Part shown: positions 14,643-22,396 of the stretch, piece by piece
Layout: the number at the start of each line of letters is the position of its first letter
Position numbering within the stretch: position 1 is the first letter of the stretch
Origin: Longicatena sp.
Lineage (GTDB): Bacteria; Bacillota_I; Bacilli_A; Erysipelotrichales; Erysipelotrichaceae
Length of the DNA: 24,592 nucleotides
Reading direction: 5' to 3'
NCBI GenBank assembly: GCA_020025055.1
Contig: JAHHST010000010.1
Location: 1-24,592, forward strand
Position numbers and translations under genes: made by a program
Notes under the pieces: model-generated
What the model was told of the DNA's origin: nothing
Databases searched by the model: none
The model's input: the letters and a program-made list of their open reading frames with translations, nothing else

Positions 14643-15158
14643 ATGAATACAATGAAGAATAATAAAACATATGAATTGGTAGTAATCGCACTATGTATTG
14701 CTTTAACATATGTAACAACGTGGTTGATTAATATTCGATTACCATTTATGGGAGAAGGGGGACTTATTCACTTGGGGAATATTCCTTTGTTTATTGCCGG
14801 AATGATATTTGGAAAAAAAGTCGGTGCGTTTGCTGGTTCTTTTGGAATGGCGTTGTTTGATATTACCAGTGGATGGGGAATATGGGCACCATTTACATTT
14901 ATTATTGTTGGTATTATGGGCTATTGTATTGGAATAATATCAGAAAAAAGGTATTTTAAGAATATATTTATAAATGATATCATATGTATTATTGTTGCAA
15001 TTATAATTAAAACTGTTGGATATTATTTTGCAGAAGTAATATTAACAAAAAACTGGATTTTACCGCTTGGATCAATACCTGGAAATGTGATTCAAGTTGG
15101 TGTGGCTGGAGTGATAGTATTATGTTTGGTACCATTATTAAGAAAGGCTATAAAATAA
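14643..15158 (+). CDS. ECF transporter S component (solitary)
   Basis: A 171-residue membrane protein with about six hydrophobic segments. 'GGLIHLGNIPLFIAGMIFGKKVGAFAGSFGMALFD' is typical of ECF substrate-binding S components of the DUF1393/RibU-like group. The energising ATPases and T component are not nearby, so it would share a common ECF module (group II). RBS GAGGGAG is 5 bases before ATG 14643. It is followed after 13 bases by a class V aminotransferase, so the substrate may be a vitamin or amine connected with that enzyme, but neither sequence fixes it. No riboswitch of a known type is visible upstream. Confidence 0.85.
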   Translation: MNTMKNNKTYELVVIALCIALTYVTTWLINIRLPFMGEGGLIHLGNIPLFIAGMIFGKKVGAFAGSFGMALFDITSGWGIWAPFTFIIVGIMGYCIGIISEKRYFKNIFINDIICIIVAIIIKTVGYYFAEVILTKNWILPLGSIPGNVIQVGVAGVIVLCLVPLLRKAIK

Positions 15159-15171
15159 GGAGAATGATATT

Positions 15172-16299
15172 ATGTATAAAATAATGACTGCAGGACCAAC
15201 GCAGGTAAGAGAAAACGTAAGACTAGCAAGAAGTCTAGAATGTACAAATCCTGATTTAGATCTTGCGTTTTATGATTTTTATAAAGAAACATGTGATTTA
15301 TTGTCAAAGGCATTACATACAAAAAATAAAGCATTTATTTTAGGTGGAGAAGGAATTTTAGGCCTTGAGGCAGCTTGCGCTTCTTTAACTGAACCCAATG
15401 ATCGAGTGCTTGTTATAGATAATGGAATCTTTGGTAAAGGATTTGTGGATTTTGTAAAAATATACGGTGGAAATCCTGTTTTATATACAGATGATTACCA
15501 TAAATCAGTAAATATTGAAAAATTGAAATCTTTTTTAAAGACAGATCATGATTTTAAGTATGCAACGATTGTACACTGTGATACTCCAAGTGGAGTGTTG
15601 AATGATGTGGAATCAATTAGTAAAATTTTAGATGAGTATGGAATTATGAGTGTTGTAGATTCGGTAGCTGGAATGTTTGGGGAACCACTAAATATTTCAA
15701 ATAGTAAAATAGATATTTTATGTGGTGGCTCACAAAAGGCATTGTCTGCGCCTCCAGGATTGACTATGGTATGGGTGAGTGATCGTGCGTTTAAAGCAAT
15801 GGAGGAAAGAACAACTCCAATCGCATCTTTCTATGCTAATATACTTGTATTTAAAAATTATTATGAAGAAAAATGGTTTCCGTACACAATGCCAATTAGT
15901 GATATATATGGATTACGTAAAGCATTAGATAATTTTTTAGATGATCAAGATGTATTTAAACGACATGAACGAATTGCGAGTGCATGTCGCAAGGCGATTA
16001 CTAAAGCAGGATTACAACTATATTTAGAAGATGGTTGGTCAAATACAGTAACCGTAATAAAGGTACCGAATGGTGTAACAGACACACAAATTTTAAATGG
16101 AATGCAACAAGATTATCAAATAATGATATCAGGTTGTTTTGATGTTTTAGCAGGAAAAGTAATTCGTATTGGACATATGGGGGAAAATGCTTATGCTAAT
16201 AAAGTAGCTGAAACCCTTGAAGCACTACAAAAAACCTTAGAAAACTTAGGCGTTTTAGTTGAAAGAAATATGAAAGAATTATTTTTGAGTTATCTTTAA
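15172..16299 (+). CDS. Class V aminotransferase, alanine-glyoxylate/PucG-like
   Basis: A 375-residue PLP enzyme of fold type I. It opens with 'AGPTQVRENV', the substrate loop of the alanine-glyoxylate/serine-glyoxylate aminotransferase group. 'GGEGILGLEAA' (58-68) binds the PLP phosphate, Asp163 in 'VVDSVAG' contacts the pyridine nitrogen, and Lys189 in 'CGGSQKALS' is the Schiff-base lysine. The C-terminal 'GKVIRIGHMGE' is conserved in the group. It likely transfers an amino group from a small amine or amino acid to an oxoacid; the family also includes pyridoxamine-pyruvate and ureidoglycine aminotransferases. RBS AAGGAG overlaps the stop of the ECF gene, so both form an operon, ended by a strong terminator. 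Confidence 0.88.
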   Translation: MYKIMTAGPTQVRENVRLARSLECTNPDLDLAFYDFYKETCDLLSKALHTKNKAFILGGEGILGLEAACASLTEPNDRVLVIDNGIFGKGFVDFVKIYGGNPVLYTDDYHKSVNIEKLKSFLKTDHDFKYATIVHCDTPSGVLNDVESISKILDEYGIMSVVDSVAGMFGEPLNISNSKIDILCGGSQKALSAPPGLTMVWVSDRAFKAMEERTTPIASFYANILVFKNYYEEKWFPYTMPISDIYGLRKALDNFLDDQDVFKRHERIASACRKAITKAGLQLYLEDGWSNTVTVIKVPNGVTDTQILNGMQQDYQIMISGCFDVLAGKVIRIGHMGENAYANKVAETLEALQKTLENLGVLVERNMKELFLSYL

Positions 16300-16309
16300 T
16301 AGAAAATGT

Positions 16310-16348
16310 ATAAAAGTTGTCTTTTAAATAAGATGACTTTTATTTTTA
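16310..16348 (+). terminator. Rho-independent terminator after the aminotransferase
   Basis: A 14-bp stem (16310-16323 with 16330-16343, two G-U pairs), 6-base loop TTAAAT, followed by TTTTT. Confidence 0.88.
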
Positions 16349-16351
16349 CAA

Positions 16352-16360
16352 TGTTATAAT
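16352..16360 (+). promoter_or_regulatory. Extended -10 promoter of the TetR gene
   Basis: TGT-TATAAT (16352-16360), an extended -10 that lies directly behind the preceding terminator and 31 bases before the start codon. No good -35. Confidence 0.6.
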
Positions 16361-16390
16361 ATATGTATTCTTTTATATAGGAGGATGTAT

Positions 16391-16969
16391 ATGTCAAAAT
16401 TAACACAAAAGGCAATCATGAATGCATTTTTAGAAATATTAACATATAAAACGCTAGATAAGATTACAGTGAAAGATATTATTGAAACTACTGAAATTAA
16501 TAGAAATACATTCTACTATTATTATGAAGATATTTATGATTTATTAGATCATATATTTAATGAAGAAATAGAAAAAGTATTATCGGAAACACCTGAAGAT
16601 GCAACATTTTATGAGGAATATATTCGTGCAGCCTCTATTTTTATAAATCATCGACAGGCAATTATTCATATCTATAATTCAAAGAGTAGAATGCTCTTAT
16701 TTACTTATTTAGAAACAGTAACAAATGTATTTGTTGAACGATTTGTAAAAGAAAGAGCATTGAAATATAATCTTTCACAAGATGGAATAAAGTATATTAC
16801 ATCATTTTATAGTACGGCAATTGTAGGAAATACACTTCATTGGATTGATAATGGAATGTCTAGTTATAGTGAAAAAGTTATAAAGATGATGTCAAATTCA
16901 TTTGAAGCAACAATTGATGATATGATTAAGGATTATCAAAGCCATAATTATGATTCAAGTTTTAGATAA
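16391..16969 (+). CDS. TetR/AcrR family transcriptional regulator
   Basis: A 192-residue regulator. Residues 1-50 carry the TetR helix-turn-helix ('KITVKDIIETTEINRNTFYYYYEDIYDLLDHI'), with the usual 'TFYYYYEDIYDLL' run. The rest is an all-helical ligand-binding domain of the type also found in DhaS-like TetR proteins ('SFYSTAIVGNTLHWIDNGM'). I choose ATG 16391, 6 bases after AGGAGG (16379-16384), instead of ATG 16385 which touches that site. The gene has its own promoter and terminator. The target could be the ECF-aminotransferase operon upstream, based only on position. Confidence 0.9.
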   Translation: MSKLTQKAIMNAFLEILTYKTLDKITVKDIIETTEINRNTFYYYYEDIYDLLDHIFNEEIEKVLSETPEDATFYEEYIRAASIFINHRQAIIHIYNSKSRMLLFTYLETVTNVFVERFVKERALKYNLSQDGIKYITSFYSTAIVGNTLHWIDNGMSSYSEKVIKMMSNSFEATIDDMIKDYQSHNYDSSFR

Positions 16970-16997
16970 GTCATATAAATTTATATGGCTTTTTTTA
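16970..16997 (+). terminator. Rho-independent terminator after the TetR gene
   Basis: An 8-bp stem (16970-16977 with 16982-16989, one G-U), loop AATT, followed by seven T's. Confidence 0.8.
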
Positions 16998-17117
16998 TAT
17001 GCTTGCATGTTCTTTGAAAAAAATAGCGTATAATAAAAATATAAAGCAAAAGACAATTTTGATGCGATTGGAATATGAAATTTAGAGGAATTAATAAAAT
17101 AAAGAAAGGAAAATAAA

Positions 17118-17222
17118 ATGGAAATATTAAGTAAAACAAAGGTATGGAGAAATTATGATGTTGAAAAGTTTGTGGAATTAGGTGCAGATTTGTCAGAACA
17201 GACTATTTCATCAAACTGTTGA
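17118..17222 (+). CDS. Short ORF (34 aa) upstream of cytidine deaminase, probably truncated gene or leader
   Basis: Encodes a 34-residue peptide beginning 'MEILSKTKVWRNYDVEKFVE' and ending in Cys. It has a good RBS (AAAGGA, 17105-17110) and a TATAAT -10 at 17029-17034. It ends 12 bases before the cytidine deaminase start, which itself lacks a good Shine-Dalgarno. The peptide looks like the beginning of an enzyme cut short by a stop, or a leader that supplies coupled translation. I recognise no family. Confidence 0.4.
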   Translation: MEILSKTKVWRNYDVEKFVELGADLSEQTISSNC

Positions 17223-17234
17223 TAGAATAAACTT

Positions 17235-17651
17235 ATGAAAAAGTATCAAGAGTTAGTTCATGCTGCAATTAAAATGCGAAAATATTCTTATGCACCGTAT
17301 TCACATTTTACAGTAGGAGCAGCATTACTTAGTAAAGATGGAAATATATTTACTGGTTGTAATATTGAAAATGCAGCTTATTCACCCACAATTTGTGCAG
17401 AACGGGTAGCATTTTTTAAAGCAATCAGTGAAGGAGAAAAAGAGTTTGAAGCAATTGCAATTGTTGGTGGAAAAGAAAATGAAAAACCTAATGATTACTG
17501 TGCTCCTTGTGGGGTATGTCGTCAGGTTATGAATGAATTTTGTGATGGAAATTTTAAAATAATATTAGTAAAAAATGAAAATGACATTTCTATATATAAT
17601 TTATTAGAATTGTTGCCAAAAGGTTTTGGTTCTCATAATTTAAGTAAATGA
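17235..17651 (+). CDS. cdd: Cytidine deaminase
   Basis: A 138-residue zinc enzyme of the homotetrameric type that converts cytidine and deoxycytidine to uridine and deoxyuridine in pyrimidine salvage. 'YSHFTVGAALLSKDGNIFTGCNIENA' binds the nucleoside, with 'TICAERVAF' (Cys54 zinc ligand, Glu56 proton shuttle) and 'PCGVCRQV' (Cys92 and Cys95 zinc ligands). The length is typical. The start codon has only a weak upstream GATAGA, so translation may depend on the short ORF ending at 17222. No other nucleoside-salvage genes are next to it. Confidence 0.95.
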   Translation: MKKYQELVHAAIKMRKYSYAPYSHFTVGAALLSKDGNIFTGCNIENAAYSPTICAERVAFFKAISEGEKEFEAIAIVGGKENEKPNDYCAPCGVCRQVMNEFCDGNFKIILVKNENDISIYNLLELLPKGFGSHNLSK

Positions 17652-18125
17652 TTTTACAAAAGTGATTTATAAAAATAATTTGTTATTTTTGGATAAATAT
17701 AAATTTGCGTTGTCTATATAAATATTTCAAAATATAGAAGTTTGTTTTAATATGTACTATACCATATATGGAGTTTATTGAGATTTTGTCCAATTCAACA
17801 ATTGGCTATTTTGATATATTCTTTAATAATGCAATCTTGATAGTTATTTATGGTTCAATCTTTTATGATTGCTTTTGAGTAAATTCATTCATCTAAATCT
17901 AATTGATTTTTTGTAAACTTAAAAAGTTTTTAAACAGAAGGATTTAAATGAGTTTCTTTCATAAGGTGGCGGATAGGTGTATCATATTAACATAATGAAA
18001 TGTGTGTGCTTTGTAGTATTAATAACTAATTAAATTCATGTTTTTAATATATAGAGTAAAATTTGAAATTAAAATAAAATTATGCTATTATGGTTAAGTT
18101 TATTTTAGGTTTAGAGGAGAAGAAT
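17652..18125. other. 474-bp intergenic region before the MATE gene
   Basis: Very AT-rich. It contains weak stem-loops: an all-A/T one at 17671-17690 that may end the cdd transcript, one at 17790-17805 (CCAATT/AATTGG), and GCAATC/GATTGC (17831-17836 with 17867-17872) followed by TTTT. A clear promoter lies at 18063-18091. A 15-codon frame near 17948 (MSFFHKVADRCII) has an AGAAGGA site but no recognisable product. Confidence 0.5.
18063..18091 (+). promoter_or_regulatory. Promoter of the MATE transporter gene
   Basis: TTGAAA (18063-18068), a 17-base spacer, and TATTAT (18086-18091) preceded by TGC (extended -10). Transcription would begin after the in-frame ATG at 18090, which supports the start at 18126. 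Confidence 0.75.
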
Positions 18126-19508
18126 ATGAAGGTTACAAAAGAAGTTGATTTAGGAAATGCACCTGTTGGCAAACTGTTTTTTATGTTATCAATTCCAGCA
18201 ATTGCATCCCAAGTTGTAAATGCATTGTATAACATGGTAGATCGTATGTATATTGGACATATTCCAGAAGTTGGTGCAACAGCTTTAACAGGGGTTGGAA
18301 TCTGTTTTCCAGTAGTAATGGTAATCTCGGCATTTTCACAGTTAATAGGTAGTGGTGGAGCACCTCGTGCCTCTATTTTTATGGGACAAGGAAATAATAA
18401 ATCCGCTGAAAATATTTTGGGAAACTGTTTTAGTGCTTTATTTATAAGCTCGATTGTTATTACGATATTGGTGCTTTTATTTCAAGGACCAATTCTTACT
18501 GCATTTGGGGCTAGTGTGAATACATTGCCTTATGCAAAAGACTACATGTTTATTTATGCCTTAGGTACTATTTTTGTAATGATGACATTGGGAATGAATA
18601 CATTTATTTCAGCTCAAGGATTTTCAAAGATTAGTATGATGACAGTGGTAATTGGAGCAATTTCTAATATTATATTGGATCCGATTATGATTTTTGGACT
18701 TCATCTAGGGGTAAAAGGAGCAGCACTTGCAACTGTTATTTCACAAGGTATTTCATGTGTTTGGGTATTATCTTTTTTAAATGGTAAGAAAACAAGCTTG
18801 CGTTTTCATAAAGAAAATTTAAAAATCAAAAAAGATGTTTTATTACCTTGTGTTGCATTAGGAGTAGCACCATTTATTATGCAATCTACAGAAAGTTTAA
18901 TTATTTTATGTTTTAATTCTTCATTACTAAAATATGGTGGAGATAGTGCTGTTGGAGCGATGACAATTTTAGGTAGTGTTATGCAATTTGTTTTATTACC
19001 AGTGAATGGATTTACACAAGGATCTCAACCAATTATAAGTTTTAACTATGGGGCAAGAAAACCTGAACGTATGAAAAAAGTGTTTAAGATTTTAATTACA
19101 TGTTGTTTTACATATACATTGATTATGTGGTTAACTTGTATGATTATGCCAAAAATGGTAATTTCTATTTTTACAAATGATAATGGATTAATTGATATAT
19201 CTGTATGGGCATTACGAATTTACATGGCAGGAAGTGCGTTAATGGGAATTCAAATGGCTTGTCAACAAACATTTATTGCTTTAGGAAATGCTAAAACTTC
19301 AACTTTCTTAGCATTATATAGAAAAATCTTACTTTTAATTCCATTAATTTATATATTACCATTATTCTTTAATAATAAAGTATTTGCAGTATTCTTAGCA
19401 GAGCCAATTGCAGATGTGATTGCAGTATGTACAACGATGATATTATTCTTCCGTTATTTCACAAACTTATTAAAAAAATTAAGTAATGAAACAACTGCTG
19501 TTCTATAA
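18126..19508 (+). CDS. MATE family efflux transporter
   Basis: A 460-residue multidrug/toxin-extrusion type transporter with about twelve hydrophobic segments in two halves. The first half opens 'PVGKLFFMLSIPAIASQVVNALYNMVDRMYIG', typical of the MatE domain, and the second half has 'VNGFTQGSQPIISFNYGARKPERM', the repeated motif. Proteins of this group expel cationic drugs or metabolites against Na+ or H+; the substrate is unknown. ATG 18126 follows GAGGAG; the earlier in-frame ATG 18090 lies inside the -10 box and is excluded. No regulator is adjacent, and it is flanked by its own promoter and terminator. Confidence 0.94.
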   Translation: MKVTKEVDLGNAPVGKLFFMLSIPAIASQVVNALYNMVDRMYIGHIPEVGATALTGVGICFPVVMVISAFSQLIGSGGAPRASIFMGQGNNKSAENILGNCFSALFISSIVITILVLLFQGPILTAFGASVNTLPYAKDYMFIYALGTIFVMMTLGMNTFISAQGFSKISMMTVVIGAISNIILDPIMIFGLHLGVKGAALATVISQGISCVWVLSFLNGKKTSLRFHKENLKIKKDVLLPCVALGVAPFIMQSTESLIILCFNSSLLKYGGDSAVGAMTILGSVMQFVLLPVNGFTQGSQPIISFNYGARKPERMKKVFKILITCCFTYTLIMWLTCMIMPKMVISIFTNDNGLIDISVWALRIYMAGSALMGIQMACQQTFIALGNAKTSTFLALYRKILLLIPLIYILPLFFNNKVFAVFLAEPIADVIAVCTTMILFFRYFTNLLKKLSNETTAVL

Positions 19509-19512
19509 ATAA

Positions 19513-19572
19513 AAAAGGATTGATTTCTGTATGTGATGATTATTACATATGAGAAATTAATCCTTTTCATTT
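19513..19572 (+). terminator. Long stem-loop terminator after the MATE gene
   Basis: A 16-bp stem (19513-19528 with 19552-19567, one G-U) with a further 5-bp inner stem TATGT/ACATA, followed by CATTTT. A's before the stem could make it work in the reverse direction too. Confidence 0.75.
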
Positions 19573-19665
19573 TAATATGAAGAATTCGAATATATCTTTT
19601 CATATATTATAAAATAAAAAATTATTAACATAAAAGATTTTATAAATTAAAAATATATATACTAT

Positions 19666-19692
19666 TTGACTATTCTTAACACAATCTTAACA
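19666..19692 (+). promoter_or_regulatory. Phased TTAACA-like direct repeats upstream of the Trk operon
   Basis: TTGACT (19666-19671), TTAACA (19676-19681) and TTAACA (19687-19692) are spaced 10 and 11 bases apart, one helical turn each. OmpR/PhoB-family regulators bind this kind of direct repeat; in Bacillus, PhoP boxes are TTAACA-like with 11-base periodicity. A further TTAACA is at 19625-19630. The operon encodes an OmpR-family regulator, so autoregulation is an inference. TTGACT may instead be a -35 box, with TAACAT (19688-19693) as a poor -10. Confidence 0.5.
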
Positions 19693-19767
19693 TGAATTTA
19701 GAAAGCATAACACAAACTTTATATGAAATTTGGTAATGTACTAGTGAAGAAAGTAGAGGGAATAGAA

Positions 19768-20220
19768 ATGAAATTACATTTATTACATAAAGATAAAATA
19801 TCTGTAATTGTAGCGGGTTGTGGAAGATTTGGTTCTTGCCTTGCTTCATCTTTAAATGAGAAGGGATATGATGTAACAATTATAGATAAACAAGAAAAAT
19901 CTTTTGAACGCTTAAATGAAAATTTTAGTGGATTTCAGATTTGTGGTGATGTATGTGATTTAGATACAATAAAATACGCAGGGATTGAGCAATGTGCCAT
20001 GTTTATTGCAGTTACGGATGATGATAATACAAATTGTATGGCTGCTCAAATAGCAAATCGTATTTTTCATATAGATGATGTTTATGTTCGTTTAAATGAT
20101 CCAGATAAAGAAGATTTATTGATGAATACAAATATAAAGGCAATTTATCCAGTTCGTTTATCGAAATTGGAATTTGAAAGAATTAGTAGTATTACACTTG
20201 GAAAGGATTATGTAAAATGA
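19768..20220 (+). CDS. TrkA-like potassium uptake regulator, RCK_N only
   Basis: A 150-residue cytoplasmic protein with a Rossmann-type RCK_N (TrkA-N) domain. 'VIVAGCGRFGS' (14-23) is the canonical GxGxxG nucleotide motif, and Asp40 in 'VTIID' would bind the ribose. 'GDVCDLDTIKYAGIEQCAMFIAVTDDDNTN' is the usual second half. The RCK_C domain normally found after it is absent; the protein ends near the RCK_N boundary. ATG 19768 is 7 bases behind AGAGGG; the earlier in-frame ATG 19723 has no site. Its stop overlaps the next start (ATGA), so it is translationally coupled to the second TrkA-like gene. Confidence 0.9.
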   Translation: MKLHLLHKDKISVIVAGCGRFGSCLASSLNEKGYDVTIIDKQEKSFERLNENFSGFQICGDVCDLDTIKYAGIEQCAMFIAVTDDDNTNCMAAQIANRIFHIDDVYVRLNDPDKEDLLMNTNIKAIYPVRLSKLEFERISSITLGKDYVK

Positions 20221-20885
20221 AAATTGTAGTAGTTGGTGGTAGAAATAAAGCAGATTTTTTGATTGGTTCATTGTTAAATAAACAACATGAAGTAATCGTC
20301 ATTAATGATGAAGAAGCCTATTGTACGTATTTGTCTGAAAAATATGATATTCCTGTTATATTAGGAAATCCTACAAAGAAATATATATTGAGTGAAGCAA
20401 ATGTTGAAGATGCAGATATTTTAATTGCATTAAGACCAAAAGATGCAGATAATCTTGCAATCTGTCAATATGCACATTCTATTTTTCATGTAAAAAAAGT
20501 AGTTGCTACGGTATCAAATCCAAAAAATGTGGAATTGTTTAAAAAATTAGGAGTTAATACTGTTATTTCTGCAACTTATACAATTTCAAAAATTATTGAA
20601 CAAGCAAGTACTTTTGAAAATTTGGTGAATACTTTATCTTTTGAAAATGATAAAATATCCATCAATGAAATTTTAATCACAAAAAATTGTAGTTTTATAA
20701 ATAAAAAGATTTCCGACATTAATGTGTTACCTAAAAATGCAATAATATGTTGTATTTTAAGAGATGTACAATTAGTTGTGCCTAAAGGAGATACTGTTTT
20801 AAAAGAACACGATAAACTTTTAGTATTATGCGATACAAAGACGCAAGATGAAGTATTATCTATTTTTAATGAAGGAACTATGTAA
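20217..20885 (+). CDS. TrkA-like potassium uptake regulator, RCK_N plus RCK_C, degenerate glycine motif
   Basis: A 222-residue protein of normal length for a single-unit TrkA/KtrA regulator. Residues 1-135 are RCK_N, but the nucleotide loop reads 'VVVGGRNKADFLI' instead of GxGxxG, so NAD(H) binding may be weak or lost. Residues about 140-220 form RCK_C ('EILITKNCSFINKKISDINVLPKNAIICCILRD' and 'KEHDKLLVLCD'). Coupled to the upstream gene by a 4-base overlap and to trkH by a 2-base gap. It probably assembles with the upstream protein into the cytoplasmic gating ring of TrkH; in E. coli TrkA the two halves are fused in one chain. Confidence 0.9.
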   Translation: MKIVVVGGRNKADFLIGSLLNKQHEVIVINDEEAYCTYLSEKYDIPVILGNPTKKYILSEANVEDADILIALRPKDADNLAICQYAHSIFHVKKVVATVSNPKNVELFKKLGVNTVISATYTISKIIEQASTFENLVNTLSFENDKISINEILITKNCSFINKKISDINVLPKNAIICCILRDVQLVVPKGDTVLKEHDKLLVLCDTKTQDEVLSIFNEGTM

Positions 20886-20887
20886 AA

Positions 20888-22384
20888 ATGAAGAGTATAA
20901 CATATTGTGAAAAACCAGTGGTAGGATATAAATTAATTTTAGGTTATTTAGGTGTATTGTTGATGATTATAGGAACCATCGTCTTATTACCACTGCTTAT
21001 TTTGTTTTTCTATCCACAAGATCTATCTGAGGCAACCTATTTTATTCTTCCTGGGGTTCTTAGTATCATTATCGGTTATCTTTTATTTTTTTTAATTCGA
21101 GGAAAAGAAAAAGGAAGGTTAGAAAGAAATCAAGATGCCATTATTGTAGTTGTATGTTGGATTTTGGCAATTGTCATAACGGCAACACCGTTCATGTTGA
21201 GTGGAAAATATAATTTTACCCAAGCTGTTTTTGAAATGACAAGTGCCTGGAGTACAACGGGACTTACGGTAGTGGATGTGGAGAATACTTCGCATTTGTT
21301 TTTAATGCATCGAAGTACTGTTTTATTTTTTGGTGGTGTTGGATTAGTATTGATTATGTTAAGCGTATTTAGTGATTCACATGGAATGCAATTATATAAT
21401 GCAGAAGGACATAGTGATCGATTACTACCTAATTTAATAAAAAGTGCACGTATTATTTTAAGTATTTATTTGTGTTATATCATTGGTGGTGTGATATTAT
21501 ATGTCATATTTGGAATGCCATTGTTTGATGCCGTTCTACATTCTATTGGAGCATTATCAACGGGAGGTTTTTCTAATCGAGCACAGAGTATTGCTTATTA
21601 TGATAGTTTTCCAATTGAATTAATTACGATTATATTGATGATTTTAGGAAATATAAATTTTTTAGCACATTTATTTTTGTTAAGAGGAAAATTTCGTAAT
21701 TTCTTTCATTATTGTGAAATTAAATGCCAAACGATTGTCATTGCGGTTGCCACTCCAATCATCGCATTTATTTTGATTTATGCACTTCAATGGAATGTTT
21801 CAGATGGTTTTCGAGCATCCTTGTTCCAAGTTGTTTCAGCTTTAACTACAACAGGATTTCAAACTGTACCATCTTTCCATGCTTTACCAAGTGCTATTTT
21901 AACGGTATTAATTGTAGTACAATTAATTGGTGGAGGTATTGGTTCTACTGCTGGAGGTATTAAGCAATATCGTATTTGGGTTTTAGTAAAAAGTGCCTAT
22001 TGGAAAATACGTTCTCAATATTTATCTAATAAAGTTGTATATACAAAAAAAATATATCGTATTGATAAATTAGATAAAGTAGATAATCAAGAAATTATTG
22101 ATTGTGGAATTTATGTGTTTGTATATTTATGTTTATTTTTTCTTGGAAGCTTTCTATTATCATGTTATGGTTTTTCATTACAAGATTGCATGTTTGAATT
22201 TTCAAGTGCTTTAAGTACGGTAGGATTATCTGCTGGAATTATGACATATGATTCCCCATCATTTGTATTATGGATTGGAACAATCGGTATGTTTGTTGGT
22301 AGGTTAGAAATCTTTATTGTATTTATGGCAATGATTAAAGTGAAGGATCAAGTGAAAAAAGTGTTCAAAGGGGAAAGGAGATAA
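20888..22384 (+). CDS. trkH: TrkH-type potassium uptake channel subunit
   Basis: A 498-residue membrane protein with the four pseudo-repeats of the SKT family. The four selectivity-filter loops are visible: STTGLT (122-127), STGGFS (224-229), TTTGFQ (320-325) and STVGLS (443-448), each preceded by a pore helix. The third transmembrane repeat is followed by 'GGGIGSTAGGIKQYR' (348-362), the gating-loop region typical of TrkH. It forms the potassium pore and is expected to be gated by the two upstream RCK proteins. It starts 2 bases after the second regulator, with GAAGGAA in that gene's end as ribosome binding site. Confidence 0.95.
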   Translation: MKSITYCEKPVVGYKLILGYLGVLLMIIGTIVLLPLLILFFYPQDLSEATYFILPGVLSIIIGYLLFFLIRGKEKGRLERNQDAIIVVVCWILAIVITATPFMLSGKYNFTQAVFEMTSAWSTTGLTVVDVENTSHLFLMHRSTVLFFGGVGLVLIMLSVFSDSHGMQLYNAEGHSDRLLPNLIKSARIILSIYLCYIIGGVILYVIFGMPLFDAVLHSIGALSTGGFSNRAQSIAYYDSFPIELITIILMILGNINFLAHLFLLRGKFRNFFHYCEIKCQTIVIAVATPIIAFILIYALQWNVSDGFRASLFQVVSALTTTGFQTVPSFHALPSAILTVLIVVQLIGGGIGSTAGGIKQYRIWVLVKSAYWKIRSQYLSNKVVYTKKIYRIDKLDKVDNQEIIDCGIYVFVYLCLFFLGSFLLSCYGFSLQDCMFEFSSALSTVGLSAGIMTYDSPSFVLWIGTIGMFVGRLEIFIVFMAMIKVKDQVKKVFKGERR

Positions 22385-22396
22385 CACAAAGGATTT

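Noticed and set aside
17762..17772. Palindrome CCATATATGG as an operator
   Set aside because: A single short A/T-rich palindrome far from any promoter; expected by chance in this composition.
19573..19767. Possible c-di-AMP (ydaO/yuaA) riboswitch before the potassium operon
   Set aside because: The stretch is short, extremely AT-rich and lacks the conserved GC-containing stems of that riboswitch.
21724..21963. 79-codon + strand ORF inside trkH
   Set aside because: Out-of-frame shadow rich in Cys, Trp and Tyr; trkH motifs run through the region in the other frame.
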